A stretch of DNA of 64,000 nt from Echinococcus granulosus (taxonomy: Eukaryota > Platyhelminthes > Cestoda > Cyclophyllidea > Taeniidae): contig NW_020170394.1 in assembly GCF_000524195.1 (NCBI RefSeq), forward strand, positions 62,001 through 126,000, written 5' to 3'. The position numbers and the translations under genes were made by a program. Shown here one piece after another: positions 1-12,700 of the stretch. Positions within the stretch are counted from its first letter, which is position 1, and each line of letters starts with the position of its first letter. Below the pieces are notes generated by a model. It was not told where the DNA came from and ran no database searches. It saw nothing but the letters and a program-made list of their open reading frames with translations.

Positions 1-381
1 TCCATCTGAGTGTATAATTTTGTTAAGTAAAATTTAATCTTGTGCACATATTGTAAAAAGGTGGGTTTTTAAACACCCATGCCACATTAAGTGTTTCTGT
101 CGATTTAAAGTTTACGTGAAGAGCCAAAATCTACCTACAAACCCACTGAATGAGTCAGTTGGTTTTGCCATATTATCCATAACGCGATGGCTTTACTAGT
201 TTTTCTCCTTTACATTTAAAACATGAATAGATTGTTTTTAATTGTCTCTCTATTTGTCTGCATTCGATTGCTGTAAATGTGCTCTGTTGAAAATGATGAA
301 GAAGTTGGTCTTTTTAACTGAATGGCAAATTTTCCGCTTTATTTTGATTGCAGGAAAAGTCGACTGTGCGCACTTTGAACG
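1..381. other. AT-rich upstream flank of LEO1
   Basis: No coding signal seen before the LEO1 start. A good splice acceptor (tttattttgattgcag) ends at 353, 28 nt upstream of the LEO1 ATG. It could close a 5'UTR intron or be a spliced-leader trans-splice acceptor, since flatworms use spliced leaders. Sequence alone does not decide between them. Confidence 0.4.
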
Positions 382-2598
382 ATGTCGGATGTGTCCTCCC
401 CCTCAGGCTCTCTGAGTTCGTCGAATGGAATGCGCAGGTCAAGTTTTTCTTCTCAATTTTCCGTTTAATAGGTTCGCAGAGTAAATCAAGTGAGGGTTCG
501 GTTTCCGCACACTCTCATGTCAATCATCGCGACATATTTGGAAGCGATACCGGTAAGTGATTTTGTGAATTAACCTTGCAGAAAGCGAAAACTCAGAAGT
601 TGTTTCACCTGCCCGAAATCAGAAAACTATGGATGTTTCGTCTGACGACAGTGAGGAGAACACTTATGCGGTATGCCTTCTGCATCCATGAAGTATTATC
701 CATTAGAAGGTGTCTTCGTCCAATCTCCATAATACTGCTGTTAGTACAAGAGACATCTTGGGATCTTCTTCTTCAGAACCAGAGTCTGAAGATGACGTAC
801 CACTGGAAAATAATAAAGTCCGGTCCCCACCAACTTCTAGTGATGATTCCATTTGGGGCTCTTCCAAAAAGCGTGGTTTTGCCAACGAAGTCGAAGATCT
901 CAATGGGCGTGAGCAAGACGGTCATCAAGAACCAGTAATAGAGGAAGAAGAATCCGACGAGATTCGTATCGCCGCGGATTTCCCTCCTATTCGTGCTGAT
1001 CTTGGCAGGTATGTACTTATTCTTTATTTCATTTTATTGTGCACCTTTGAAATGCATCCATTTTGGTTTAGGGAAATGTACTTGGTGAAGATGCCGAATT
1101 TTTTGTCAGTTGAAACTCGCCCATTTGATCCTGCCTTCTATGAGGGTGAGCTGGACGAGGATGAGGTTCTTGATGAAGAGGGCCGTACAAGGCTCAAACT
1201 AAAGGTTTGTTTTTTTATTACAGCTTATCTCTCGTCTTAGGTCGAAAATACGATTCGTTGGCGCCTTGGTAAAAATGCAAATAATGAAGTCATTCAAGAG
1301 TCTAATGCTCGGATGGTTCGATGGTCCGATGGATCGTTGTCCTTACACCTTGGTGATGAGATCTTTGATGTTCATAAAATGGACATTCAGTCCGACTTTA
1401 ATCATCTTTTTATCAGAGAAGACAGGGGCCTTCAGGGTCAATCTATTTTTCGGAGTAAACTCAGTTTTAGGTAATTGTAGTGTTTGCGTTCGCCGCTTTT
1501 GGCTATCTATTTTACTTTCGACTTCTAGTTGCTTGTATTTTTTACCACATAGACCCCACTCAACCGACTCATTCACTCATCGCAAGATGACTCTTTCTCT
1601 TGCTGATAAGACAAGCAAATCGCAAAAGGTATGGGCGATAATTTATCTACAATGATAAGCTTTCTGCTTGGATTGTTCAATTGGGTGGAGATGAAGGTGA
1701 TATCCCAACCATTATGCTGATATCCTTCGGTTATGCTTGTATATACACTTGCAGGTGAAAATCCTACCCGTTGCAGGCGCAGATCCGGAGTCGAATCGGA
1801 GTCTGGCAGTGCGCAAGGAGGAAGAACGACTGCGTGTGGCGCTGCGTCGTGAGAGTCAGCAGCGGCGTATGCAGGAGCGCCAGCTTGCGGCAGCCTCGGC
1901 ACACCGCCAGCGTCGGCCCGCCCCTGGTCCCTCCGGCTACGAGAGTTTCGGTGACAGCGACGCCGACATCGCTGGCAATTCCGTGTCACTGAGCGCAATT
2001 AAGAGGAACGCTAGAGCTGGCTTTCTCTCTTCGCAGAAAAATAGGGGTGTGTAATTTATCTCTATTTGTCCTCCTGCCTCGAAGCTGGTTCTGACAGGCT
2101 TATTACTACCAATACCCATTTCCTTTCCGTAATTTAGTAGTCCTGTTTAAGGGGCCAATTTTTTCCTGCACCCTAATGCCCAACACTAATGCGTCCATCC
2201 TATGGTTCTCATCGTTTGGTAATTTGTGGTAGGTCGGTCCGTCTCTGATTCGGATGATGCCTCCATGAGTGACGTAAGCTGTCATTTGATAATTTACGCA
2301 ATTTATTGGTATTAATGTTAATTTATTTTCTTGTATTATTGGCTCAAGTAACTTATATGTCTTTTCGTAGCGGCATGCTTTTTTCGGGGATATTTTACTT
2401 AAAGCTTGGAGAATAACTTTATTATTAGTTTTATTGGGCTTTTTAAGCCGTATCGCTTTCGCTTATACTGACTTAAACAATTGAGGTTCTTCGCAATTTG
2501 AGTTTTCCTATTCTTACTACAGTGTTTTATTTCTTAAGCTTTCTGACGCACCACGGCGGAAAAAGGCGCGGATTAGTGATGAAGACGATTCGGGTTAA
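382..2598 (+). CDS. LEO1: RNA polymerase-associated protein LEO1 (Paf1 complex)
   Basis: LEO1 is a subunit of the nuclear Paf1 complex, which travels with RNA polymerase II and supports elongation and co-transcriptional histone modification. I infer ten exons: 382-442, 472-552, 582-670, 707-1008, 1072-1204, 1241-1470, 1553-1628, 1755-2046, 2233-2273 and 2539-2598. All junctions are GT-AG and in phase, giving about 454 aa. The N-terminal third is Ser/Asp/Glu-rich (DIFGSDTESENSE). The conserved LEO1 core is unmistakable: [43 protein letters not shown] and [20 protein letters not shown] basic/acidic helix ([17 protein letters not shown]) follows, and the short tail ends [14 protein letters not shown]. 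Introns are 29-268 nt; the first (443-471) is only 29 nt. The start ATG at 382 gives [10 protein letters not shown], a typical low-complexity LEO1 N-terminus. The exact N-terminus is less certain than the core. Confidence 0.95.
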
Positions 2599-3744
2599 CT
2601 TTTTCATCAATTCCTGTATATATTGTTCCTTTTAAATGACAGTGCCACTTACTCTTTTTTTGTCTTCGTCTTCTCTCGACATTGACACCCCTTTGGCCGA
2701 TGGCGGGCATGAGATTTCTTCTAGTGCCTTAGGTGAATCCATTGGGTGTGTATTGGGGCGTTGTTATATTCATATTTTTGGGAGGGCGGGTACCTCGAGG
2801 TTGGTTTTGCGTCATCTGGCCGTGTGTTGGGGCTTGCCCTTGGGCTTTGTGGGTCGTGTCGACTATATCTGCGGCCTCAAGGCGTGCTCTTCGCACGCTT
2901 AGTAGGTTGCATTATTGTACGACAGAAACAGTGGTCGACGTAATTATGTGTTGTGGACTGTTTCAACAGCGGTGGGGGGGGGGGGGGGTCAGGTATCTTA
3001 TCGGTTCCCCTAGGGTGGAGGGGCACAATGGTAGGGTTGCGCACGTGGTGTTGTGTCTTATTCTGGTAATTCAAATCCTCTGCTGCAGGTTTGCGCATGC
3101 ATGGGTTCATTGCGTTATCTGTTTTACATGTAGTGCACGACGCTCAAAAATATTTTCGGTTTTGTATTTCTTCTAATCTCATGCGTAATGAGTATAAAAT
3201 AATCATGGAATCTGGTAATCTTGAGTGTTGCCGTTACTCTTGATGGTTTGCATAGACTATTTGTTAGTCCATTTCTACAAGGATTTTTCTATTGGCTCTC
3301 GCGTCTTCGGTCTTAGACCATCGGATCGAAAAGATTGAGGCGGGAAGACACCTTATTGTTTGTATAGTATAGGAGGTTGTCACAGTCTATGGGTGACCAA
3401 AGTTCGTCTTCTCTTTGAAGATCGATGACACTCGTCAGCCGTGAGGTTGGGACAAATGAAAAGATTGTCATCGGTAGGTCATATTCGAGCAAACGTGTCC
3501 TATACTTCAATTGCTTCCAAAGCCGAAGGCTGACAGGTAGATGTTCAGGGCGACCAGTAGAGTTTCACATAAGACTGGTAGGACTTTAAACTAAACTTAG
3601 TCAGACCATGTCAGGAAGGTAAATAAGGTTTCTTTAGGTAAATTCCTAGTACTTTGTGTTCTCATTGTTCACGTACTCGCCTCTAACGAACAACTTGTAG
3701 GAAAATGAAACCACTACTTGCCGGCACAAAACGAGGTTACAATT
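2599..3744. other. LEO1 3' region and spacer before the YTHDC2-like gene
   Basis: No convincing gene. Open frames between 2636 and 3176 overlap each other, have no family resemblance and span a 15-G run, so I treat them as 3'UTR or spacer. An acceptor-like site (cgaacaacttgtag) ends at 3700, 44 nt before the next gene's proposed ATG. A short upstream ORF (3705-3758) overlaps that ATG. Confidence 0.4.
2974..2988. repeat. 15-nt poly-G run
   Basis: An uninterrupted run of 15 G in the spacer after LEO1. Such runs are length-polymorphic and prone to sequencing error. Confidence 0.9.
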
Positions 3745-3758
3745 ATGGGGAAAGATAA
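3705..3758 (+). CDS. Short upstream ORF overlapping the YTHDC2-like start
   Basis: ATG at 3705 opens a 17-codon frame ([17 protein letters not shown], then TAA) out of frame with, and overlapping, the proposed main ATG at 3745. If the mRNA 5' end lies at the acceptor ending at 3700, ribosomes would meet this ATG first and main-frame initiation could be damped. Coding of the peptide is not claimed. Confidence 0.25.
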   Translation: MKPLLAGTKRGYNYGER

Positions 3759-6700
3759 ACTCGCGATTTGTCTAACTGCACTGTTAAAGTCGGTACGCTT
3801 TTCAACGTTGTTTATTTGCTCTACCCACCCTCATTATGAAGCGTCCTCCCGATATCTTATTATCGTGATTAGGTCCGAGTTATCATGGGTATGCTAGTAC
3901 TTAATGCAAATTTTGTACTTAAGCAGACACACCTTTCTCCCTGTCTCTACTTGTAAGCAAAGAAAAGACTGGAGAATCATTGCGGCGAACAATCATCCCT
4001 GCGGTCGATAACTATATATATAATCAGAATTTACAGAATTTGGTATTTTTAGCGAATTTATCAGCAGCAGATCGTGCATTGATCCGCTTTATTGTAACGT
4101 CTGTGTAAGTGTTGTCATAAAGGTCTATTTTGCGCAATATTCTAAGCAGTCTTTGAGTCAATTTTAGTAGTTTACGGTTTTTGATGATCGCATCTTCTAG
4201 CCAATCGTAGGTGGTTTGTCTTTATTTGTTTTTAGTAATCTTCCACCATAAGTAAACCCCAGTCTTTCCAAATATGGAATTACCTATCAGGTGTATATTC
4301 TTATTACATTTCTATCATGCCTATCCTAAATTTCAACTTAACGATACCGCCATAAAATCGCCTAAACTTGTTCCATGCTGCACATGAATGCCTACAATTA
4401 TAAACAGCGGAACTAGGCAGGACATTTAAAATGTGTTGGAAAATCAGCACCTTAGCAGTTTTGGATCGTTTTTTAGTACTATTTTGACTGAAATCTCGTC
4501 GCTGACCCATGTCTCTTATGCAAAGTTTGGTGGACAAATATGTGTTCTGTAAAGTGTAGCCTTGATCTGTTCTCGAAATCCCAATTAAACGACGACTTAA
4601 GTTTGCTTTAACTTCTTCAGACACTGTTCAAGTCGGGAAACAGCTATGAAAAATCCTCCTCTGCAGAATACAGGAGAATATGCACCCCTGATATTGTCAC
4701 GAAATTGTCGAAATATTATCAAAAACTTGCTTCAAACTAATCCACTATTAGTTAAAGAGCTAGAAGTTCTGGCACCAAATTACGAAAGGAACTGCGAACT
4801 TGGTACGAATAGCTTATCATCATTTTACTAAAGTACTTTTTGCGATAAATATGCCGTGAAGAGCGTATGTTATTAACCAATAATCGCTTTGTAGCTCATG
4901 AGGAACCTAAAATGTACTTGTACTTAATCGTCGCTTTTACTTGTACGTTTTTATGAACAATAAAATGTTGCTATTTCGCAAATAATGCAGGTTCACTAAA
5001 TTCCATGAAGCCGTATAACAGGAACTAGTTTATTGTTTGCTTGTTGGTAAATTGTGTTGAAGGTAAAAGGCTAGATTACTATGTTTGAAAGCAGTTTCAC
5101 CTCTATGCCATGAGGTTCACGGGAGGAGCGCCAAAGATGTATGACTGGGCGGCTAATGGGTGCTGTGCCTCAGGTTCCAAGCGGACCTTTCACCTCAATT
5201 CAGAAGCGATCAAATCCTGCCGTGGACTTAGCCAAGAAAGCGAGCTTCCTCCAGCTGCCAATAAGAAAGGACAAAACGCGATTACTTAGGCTTGTAAATG
5301 AAAATCGAATAGTAATTGTTGCCGGTCGTCAAGGTTGTGGGAAGTCTACTCAAATACCTCAGGTGAATTGGTGCGCGTTTTTTTCATCCTCTTATAACGA
5401 TTTGGTCAAATGCTCAGATAATTGTAATAACCAGGACCTTTTGTTGCGGATGCTTTAGGGAACAATTTATCACAAGAAAAGATTTAAAATTGCCTATTTT
5501 AAAATGTGCTACTCTATTGACCACTTACCTTGATTGTTTTTACTTTGCACTCCACGCAATCCTATTCAGCCAACAAAAGGTGTTAGCTTTTTAGTCCCTT
5601 TTTGTTGAAAATCAGCTACGGTACTTTTTTCACGTGTCTAATTTGTACTGTTGGACCATTACGTCGACTTTCTTTATAAACGACAATTTTTTATTATTGT
5701 TGTTGTTGCGACATCAAATTCTTCAATATTCATTGAATTTTAACAGAAATAATTGCAAAATACTCCTTGTTTTAATTCGGATATCTTTCAAAAGCGATCT
5801 TTTAGATTAAAGCAAACAGTTTTTATTCGTTCTATTTACAATTCAAAGTAGTAAGGGAATCGTTACTACTTAGTAGAATCGGGCTGTTATTAAAACCGAA
5901 TAGAATGCTCCACGGTCAGAATAGTCACTATTTTTCTTCCCCATCCCTGGTTATTTACGATTGGCATTTTATTTTTCTCCATAGTTGGCAGTCATTTCCG
6001 AGAATTGACTTGATTAAATCGAAGAATAGATGGATGGATGTAAAAGCGTGTGGTTGAGCTTCTTGTGTGATTAACTTAAATGCGCTGACTATAACGTTTT
6101 CTCTTGGGCACTTACGACCAGATACTACTTGAAGACTGTCATGCACATTCACAGCGATGTCGCATCATTTGCACGCAGCCGCGCCGCCTTTCCGCCCACG
6201 CAAACGCCGACCGCGTTGCTTACGAACGCAGCGAAACTGTCGGCCAATCGGTTGGCTACCAGATTAGACTGGAATCGAAGTAACCGCCTCATCCTTTCGC
6301 CATAACTACTGATTCGCACATGCATACTTCTTCTACCCTCCCTTTGTACTAAAATCTTCCACAGCGGAATTATAGCAGGTCTCAAGTACTTTTTCGGGTT
6401 GACAGCCCAATGCCTCTCCATATGTAACGTCTGTGTGTAGGTTTGAAGTAATATTTAGAATGACTGTTTTGAGCTGTGTCCGCCTAATTTCCTATTAATA
6501 CAATTTAAACCAATTGAGTGGTCGTCATAATAAATTATTAAATTGTCTGAAATGGCTTGCATACTTCTGTTTCAGAGTTTCTCCAAAAACGGTACTAACC
6601 TTCTGTACATATGGTGTTTTGCTGCGCACAATATTCGCCGACCCGACACTGCTCAATGCCACCACACACATTCTCGTCGATGAGCTTGACGAAGAAGACC

Positions 6701-9700
6701 TGTTCTCACGGAAACTCACGCCCGATGGTCGAGAGGTCCGGCTACCAGTAACTCGGGACATAAGCAAGCACACTTGCAACCTCCTGCTGGGCACTCTCCA
6801 CCGCATCCTCGCTCAATATTCCCACCTTAGGCTTGTTTTAATTGTTAATTTAAAATCAACCTCCTACATTTTATCTAACGGACACTACCTTCAATTTCCC
6901 ACCAACTCGAAGGTTTGAACTCTTTGCATTCTCCACTGTTTAATGAATAGAAATACAACCAGACGGAGGCATGCATCGACATGAAGGAGCCCATTTTACA
7001 AACGCAGTTACCGTTGTTTCTCGAGAAAACTACAAAGCGCTCCTATTTAACTACCAACTTCCTGCTTGCATCGCAGTATCGCTCTGCCTCTATGTACTGC
7101 TGTAAGTTGGACGATTTTTTCTGTTAATTTGGTTATTGGACTCATTAACTCTCATTTCGGTTGTCATAATACCCTCTTCAGCTTCCGTATTTTAAAAGTA
7201 ATGTTAAAAAACCACTTTTAGATCTGGTTCCATATTTGTCAATTTTTATTTCCCTTTAAGTAAAAACCGAACAAAAGTCGAACGAAATTTTCTTCCTAGA
7301 GGATATCCTCCAGTGGTTGAATTTCAATACACCTGAAATGGAAACTGCAAAGCGTATTATTCGGAGAGGTATTAATTTTAAGTCCATTGCACGATAAACA
7401 ATTTATCCATGCTTAATCACAGCCCTCTTGAGTAGATGCCGCAAGAGTTTATAAGATGTACTTTTGGCTGACGGGTACATCCGAATGCCCATTGACCCTC
7501 TGTGGATTTCATGAATTTTCAACCCCCGACAATGAACAGTTAATGGTAGTTTCAATTACTTTAACTTTATAAGAATATCAAATCTGTTCATAAAGGAATC
7601 GGCCGATGTCTCGGCATCAACTGCTTACCGAAACGTCGAGAATCTAATTTGGATCTTATGGGAAAATCTCGTTCTTCGAAGTGTTTACTACAACATTAAT
7701 AAGGTACTCTGTGTTAATTTTCAAATGCCAACATGTGACAAATGTGTTTGTGTGCCTGTTCTTCGCTAAGAACGCTCGTATGCCGAGATTTTTAACTTTC
7801 GCGCATAGTATCAGTGAATTAACAGTTTGAGTTATGTGTTTTGATGTAATAGGAGTGTCAATCACAAATGGAGGTGCAACCGCTCATTTCTGATTTACTT
7901 CAATCAATCTCAGTTGAGTGGATTCCTGTTGACTACAAGCACTCGGAGACAGGTGTGTAATTTTCTAATTTCCCCGAAATACAATTTAATACATGCCTAA
8001 AAAAGCTTTACTTGGTACTTCAATGTCACCTACTCCAGCTGTGGTCCTTTAAGTTTTTTAATGGTGTTATAAGATCTGGAAATTCGTTACAGTTCTGTGC
8101 ATTCTTTAAATCAATAGGGATAATTACAAACGCACTTGCCAGGGAATGGAAAAGCTTAGCTCCCTTGAATTTGCAAATGCATTTATAAGCATTTTGACTA
8201 TATACTAACTTTGTGTAATATTTACTTCTCCACTTCAACTGTTATAAATCCATTTGTATTCAGGTTGTACGTCTTGCACACAGACCTTACAATCCATTAT
8301 AGCATTGATGCAGTGTCTTCTTTACCATGAAAAGTGCTTGAATTCAATTGCCATGTCTATTTCTGCATATTTAGGCAGCGTTACGCTACCATCAGGCATT
8401 TTCCTTTTACCTGTCCTCAAGGTTCGTGCATTCCCATAATCATTTTACTTTAACGCGAATGCACTATTAATGAAATCATGTATACTACCGTACTCCCAAA
8501 CAGGTGGTTTGCAATGGCCTATTCCCATTTGGCAGGGATAACCCCGTTGATGTTGTTCTCAGCTGCGGGTCATTTGGAGGTGGTTGAGCGGCTGCTGAAT
8601 CTGGGTGCGGACGTGTTTGAGCGGGTGCCGCTGCCGAGGGCCGCAATGCCTCCAGGTCTGGTAACTCTTGGCACCGACCGCGCCGCACCCACCCACTACT
8701 CCGTCCACCACCTCTCCATGATTGGCGCCAACGCTTTTGACCTTGCCCGTCTCTACGGTCACGCGCGCGTCGCCGATCTCCTCAAAGCACACATGCAAGT
8801 GTTGCCCCAACACTACTTTCCTACGGCTCAATCACCTTTTGCAAAAAATTATGCCTGATCCCTGTTGTTTTTAATCACGTTGTTCGTTGTTCTGCTTTAT
8901 TTCTACACCTACTTTTTTAGTTGATTAACCCGCTAATTGCCTATTAGTCTATGAACTTATGACTTGTTTTGCCCGGTGTAGACATATTCTGAAATGCTGC
9001 TAACCCATTTCAAATACAATAATTACCAACAATTTTGTTTGATAGATAATCCAAATTGAAGTTTGATTTCATAGGGCTGCTCGTTCCCTCGATCATCCAA
9101 TGGACGACTGGGAGGGCAATCTGTTGCGCTTTGGTTGCTGGTTTGCTAACCCGATGCTTCGACTGCCAAGCCTCTTGCAGCCAGCAAGGAGTTCGACACT
9201 TGAACGAAGTTACAACAATTGGGTTGAACGGCACTTTAGTGGATTGCAGAAGCACAGATTCTATCAAGCTGCTCGGAACTGGGTTGGATCTGGGTCAACA
9301 GTCGACTTTGAGCTCCTTGCCCAGCTCATTTTCAAAGTGGACTCTGCTCTGGCACCAGGTGGGTTCTTCCTTACTTAGCTCAACTAGTCTTACAAAGGTG
9401 GAATACTCGTTTTTCTGCCCTCATATGAAGCGATCATTACGTTGAAGGAATATCTGACGGCCTCTACAAGCATGACCAAGGAGTTAAGGAGGTAACATCG
9501 GCTTTATTTCTGTGCGTTTGCTGATTAGCATGATTCCGATTACGAGCTTTATCACCATTTAAGGCAGCGATGGATATTCGTTCTTCATTCGCGAATGCTT
9601 GTAGCAGACCTGAAACAAATATTTATGCAGCCTCCTTCTGATATTCGCAAAATAGTAAGCTCTCCGTTTATTAGCTTTCTATTTGTTACAGATTCTTGCA

Positions 9701-12700
9701 ACAGACATTGCTGAGAGTAGCGTAGCGATTAGTGACATCGCTTACGTCATTGATACGGGTCTCGTCAAGAAGGTAAAAGTGCGTGTCAAGAGGACGCTTT
9801 TAGAAAGAAGAGGACCCTAACACTGGTGCACTGATAAGTCAGAATCGTTGGATTAGCTACAACAGCGCCATTCAACGTCAATATGCGTAAACTTCGACTG
9901 CCTCGCTTACGCTGCTATCCGCTTGCGAACCATCAAAATATTAATTGTACCTTTCAGTGCACAAATGGGGCGGGAGCCGAAATGCTTCCATCTCTACAGC
10001 AGACTTCGGCTAACCTCTCTCGAAACTACCGTGGATGAACCTCGATCTCCAATTGTGCGCCACACTATGGAGGTGAGCATAACTTCATTAATGCTTACTA
10101 TTACTAGCAATTTATCTTTTTTGTATTTATTCATATGAGTGTACTAGTTTGTTGCTTCTAATTTATCATCTCGTAGTTTTTACTCTCAGAAACGGGACTA
10201 ATATTTAGAACTTTGTGCCACAATAAAAGTCCGACTACCGTCTTGCATCAACATTGAGCTACTCTTCAACTAATAGCTGAGAGGAAGTTTGCATACACGA
10301 TGATTTAGTAATGCATTTCCAGTCGAGGCATCCTTACCACTATTTTCAAAGTACCTTTTCCCCTTCGGGTTTGAATAAACGACCCGCCTTATTAATTGCT
10401 CATTTTACAATAGCATAAAGTATGGAATATTTTACGAACCCAAATGTGTTTTCATAAGAAGAGCAATAAAGATATTGTTGTTGCTTCTTCTCCCAGGAGG
10501 TTTGCCTTCATGCTAAACTGCTTAGCCCCCCTGGAGAAAATTTGAACGCTTGCTTTCAGTCGCTGCCTCATGTGCTTGACCCTATTGCACTGGACCAGAG
10601 CATCCGGAGTTTGCGTGTAATTGTCGGCTAGTAATATGGAATATAAAAAGTGGAACATCCTTGAATACCAGTTTGATCCCCCCCCCCCCAGATCATCGAT
10701 GCGGTGGACGCCTCCGGCGATTTGACCGAGCTTGGCTCTCACATGTGCGATCTCCCACTTCCTCCCAGATATTCAAAAATGGTGCTCGTGAGCATTGCTC
10801 TGAAGTGTGTTGATCCCATTCTTACTATCGCGTGCATCCTAGCCAACGAAAATCCCTGTACGTTTTACATTTCACATCCGCCATTTTTGTCTTTGCATGC
10901 GTACTTAACTGATTCGACAACAAAGTTTCTTCCACATACTCAGCATTCAAATATCTTCTAGTGGGTAAGTTAGCTACTTGAAAACATACACGGCGGCCCG
11001 GGTTTTGTCTGAACAGTAATGACAGAAGGGTTGGCTCATCCTAAATTCTGTTTTCACTTCTTTGATTTCGCACAAGCGAACATAAGCGGGTGCAGTTGAT
11101 GGTAGGCTAACATTGCAAAATCGTTTAAAACTTTTTGTTCCATTCAAAAATGAAATTCAGGAGCGATGCCAACTTTGCATATGTGATGATTCGCACTCAA
11201 ATCTTTGAACACATCACTTTTCTTAGGACTGCATAATTTCTTCCATCCGATGAGAGGTAATTTTTTCAGTTACCCTTCCAAGCTCTGCTAAGGAGCGCAA
11301 GGAGGCCCAAATCGTGCGAAAGAAGTTTTCTGCAGACTCTCTTAGCGATCACATGGTTTTGTTGAGAGCTTTTCAGGCAAGTTGCTAAGATCTCTCATGC
11401 CTTCTTCATGGATCTTAACGGGCCTTTTATTGATTTATGACACTAGCATATCATAGATAAAAACTTCAATAGAATGCTTTTTGGACATTCCAGTTCTGGC
11501 AAAAGGCTAGATTCGAGGGATGGGAACAGAGCTTCTGTCGTAAAAACTACATTTCAGCAGCCGTTTTCGATATCGTCACAACTGTGAGGTTAGGTTTTTT
11601 CTATTTCAATACTTAATGCATATCTGGTATTCATGTGGACAATTAAACTACAACTTGCAACGTTCTGGCCTTCAAATTAGCAATGATAAGACCGATGTAC
11701 TGGGAGTTTGCCTTTGCAGAACCCAATTACTAGGTCAGCTACGAGCTTCGGGTTTCGTGAAAGCACGAGGCAGCGGAGATATTCGCGACCTCAATACTCA
11801 CTCCGAAAATTGGGCAGTTGTCAAGGCCGCTCTAGTTGCAGGCATGTATGACAACTTGGCACAAGTCGACTCGGAATCAGGCAACCTCGTAGTTTCCGGA
11901 TCCTTCCTCAATGCTTCGAAGGAGATACTCTCTAAAACTCCCTACTGGGTAATATTAGCTGTTTCCACCACTATCTCTGCAATGCCAAGCATGCTTCACG
12001 ACCAATCGAATAGTTCGCATCCTCCATATTCGCAGTTTGCAGTACAAATTATTCCTCCTATAGATAATTTCCTTGGGGTAGGTAAAGCTAATGCAAGTTC
12101 CTTGTGAAGTATTGAAGGTAGCTTAGGAGACTGTCCATGTCCCCCTGTCTGCTTACAGTAAGACGAGTGTGGTATTCACAGCAAAACGCCTGCCCCTTGA
12201 ATTACCTTTTAGCATCGGGCTCTAATATTTTGCGAACCTTAGGTTGGATGTTAAAACTGTTTTTCCTTATCTGCTTCAAGTTTGGTTTCACAATATTGTT
12301 ATCCGTCTCAATAAATCCTAGGTACGCCCCAGTCCTTTATCAGTTTTGGCAACAAATCTTACTGATAGCTCCCCGGTGGATCTGAAGCAGCTCCCTTCTC
12401 ATTGGCTGGTTTATGACAAGCTAATTGGTCAGTGCTCAATGAGGGAACTAAATAGGCATCGGGGCAACTCTGACACGAAGGGGAACTGTGGCAAGGCAAA
12501 AAAGTTCAAGTGTCGGGAGAATACATGCAAGGAGCCGGAAAGGAAGTTGCTCCATTGCGTAACAGTCGTCTCGCCCTTCACAACTGCTTTAATTGCTGGG
12601 CCTGTGCGCTCTCCCATTATCTGCACTCCGACTGAGGACATCAGTAAGACCACACCTTAAATCATCGTAGTTTATGGTACTGTAACTGCACACCTTCGCG

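Noticed and set aside
2636..3176. Overlapping plus-strand frames downstream of LEO1
   Set aside because: Low-complexity, span a 15-G run, no acceptor/donor structure and no family resemblance; best explained as 3'UTR or spacer.
4304..4624. 106-codon minus-strand frame
   Set aside because: Lies within the 5' part of the plus-strand YTHDC2-like gene and has no family signature.
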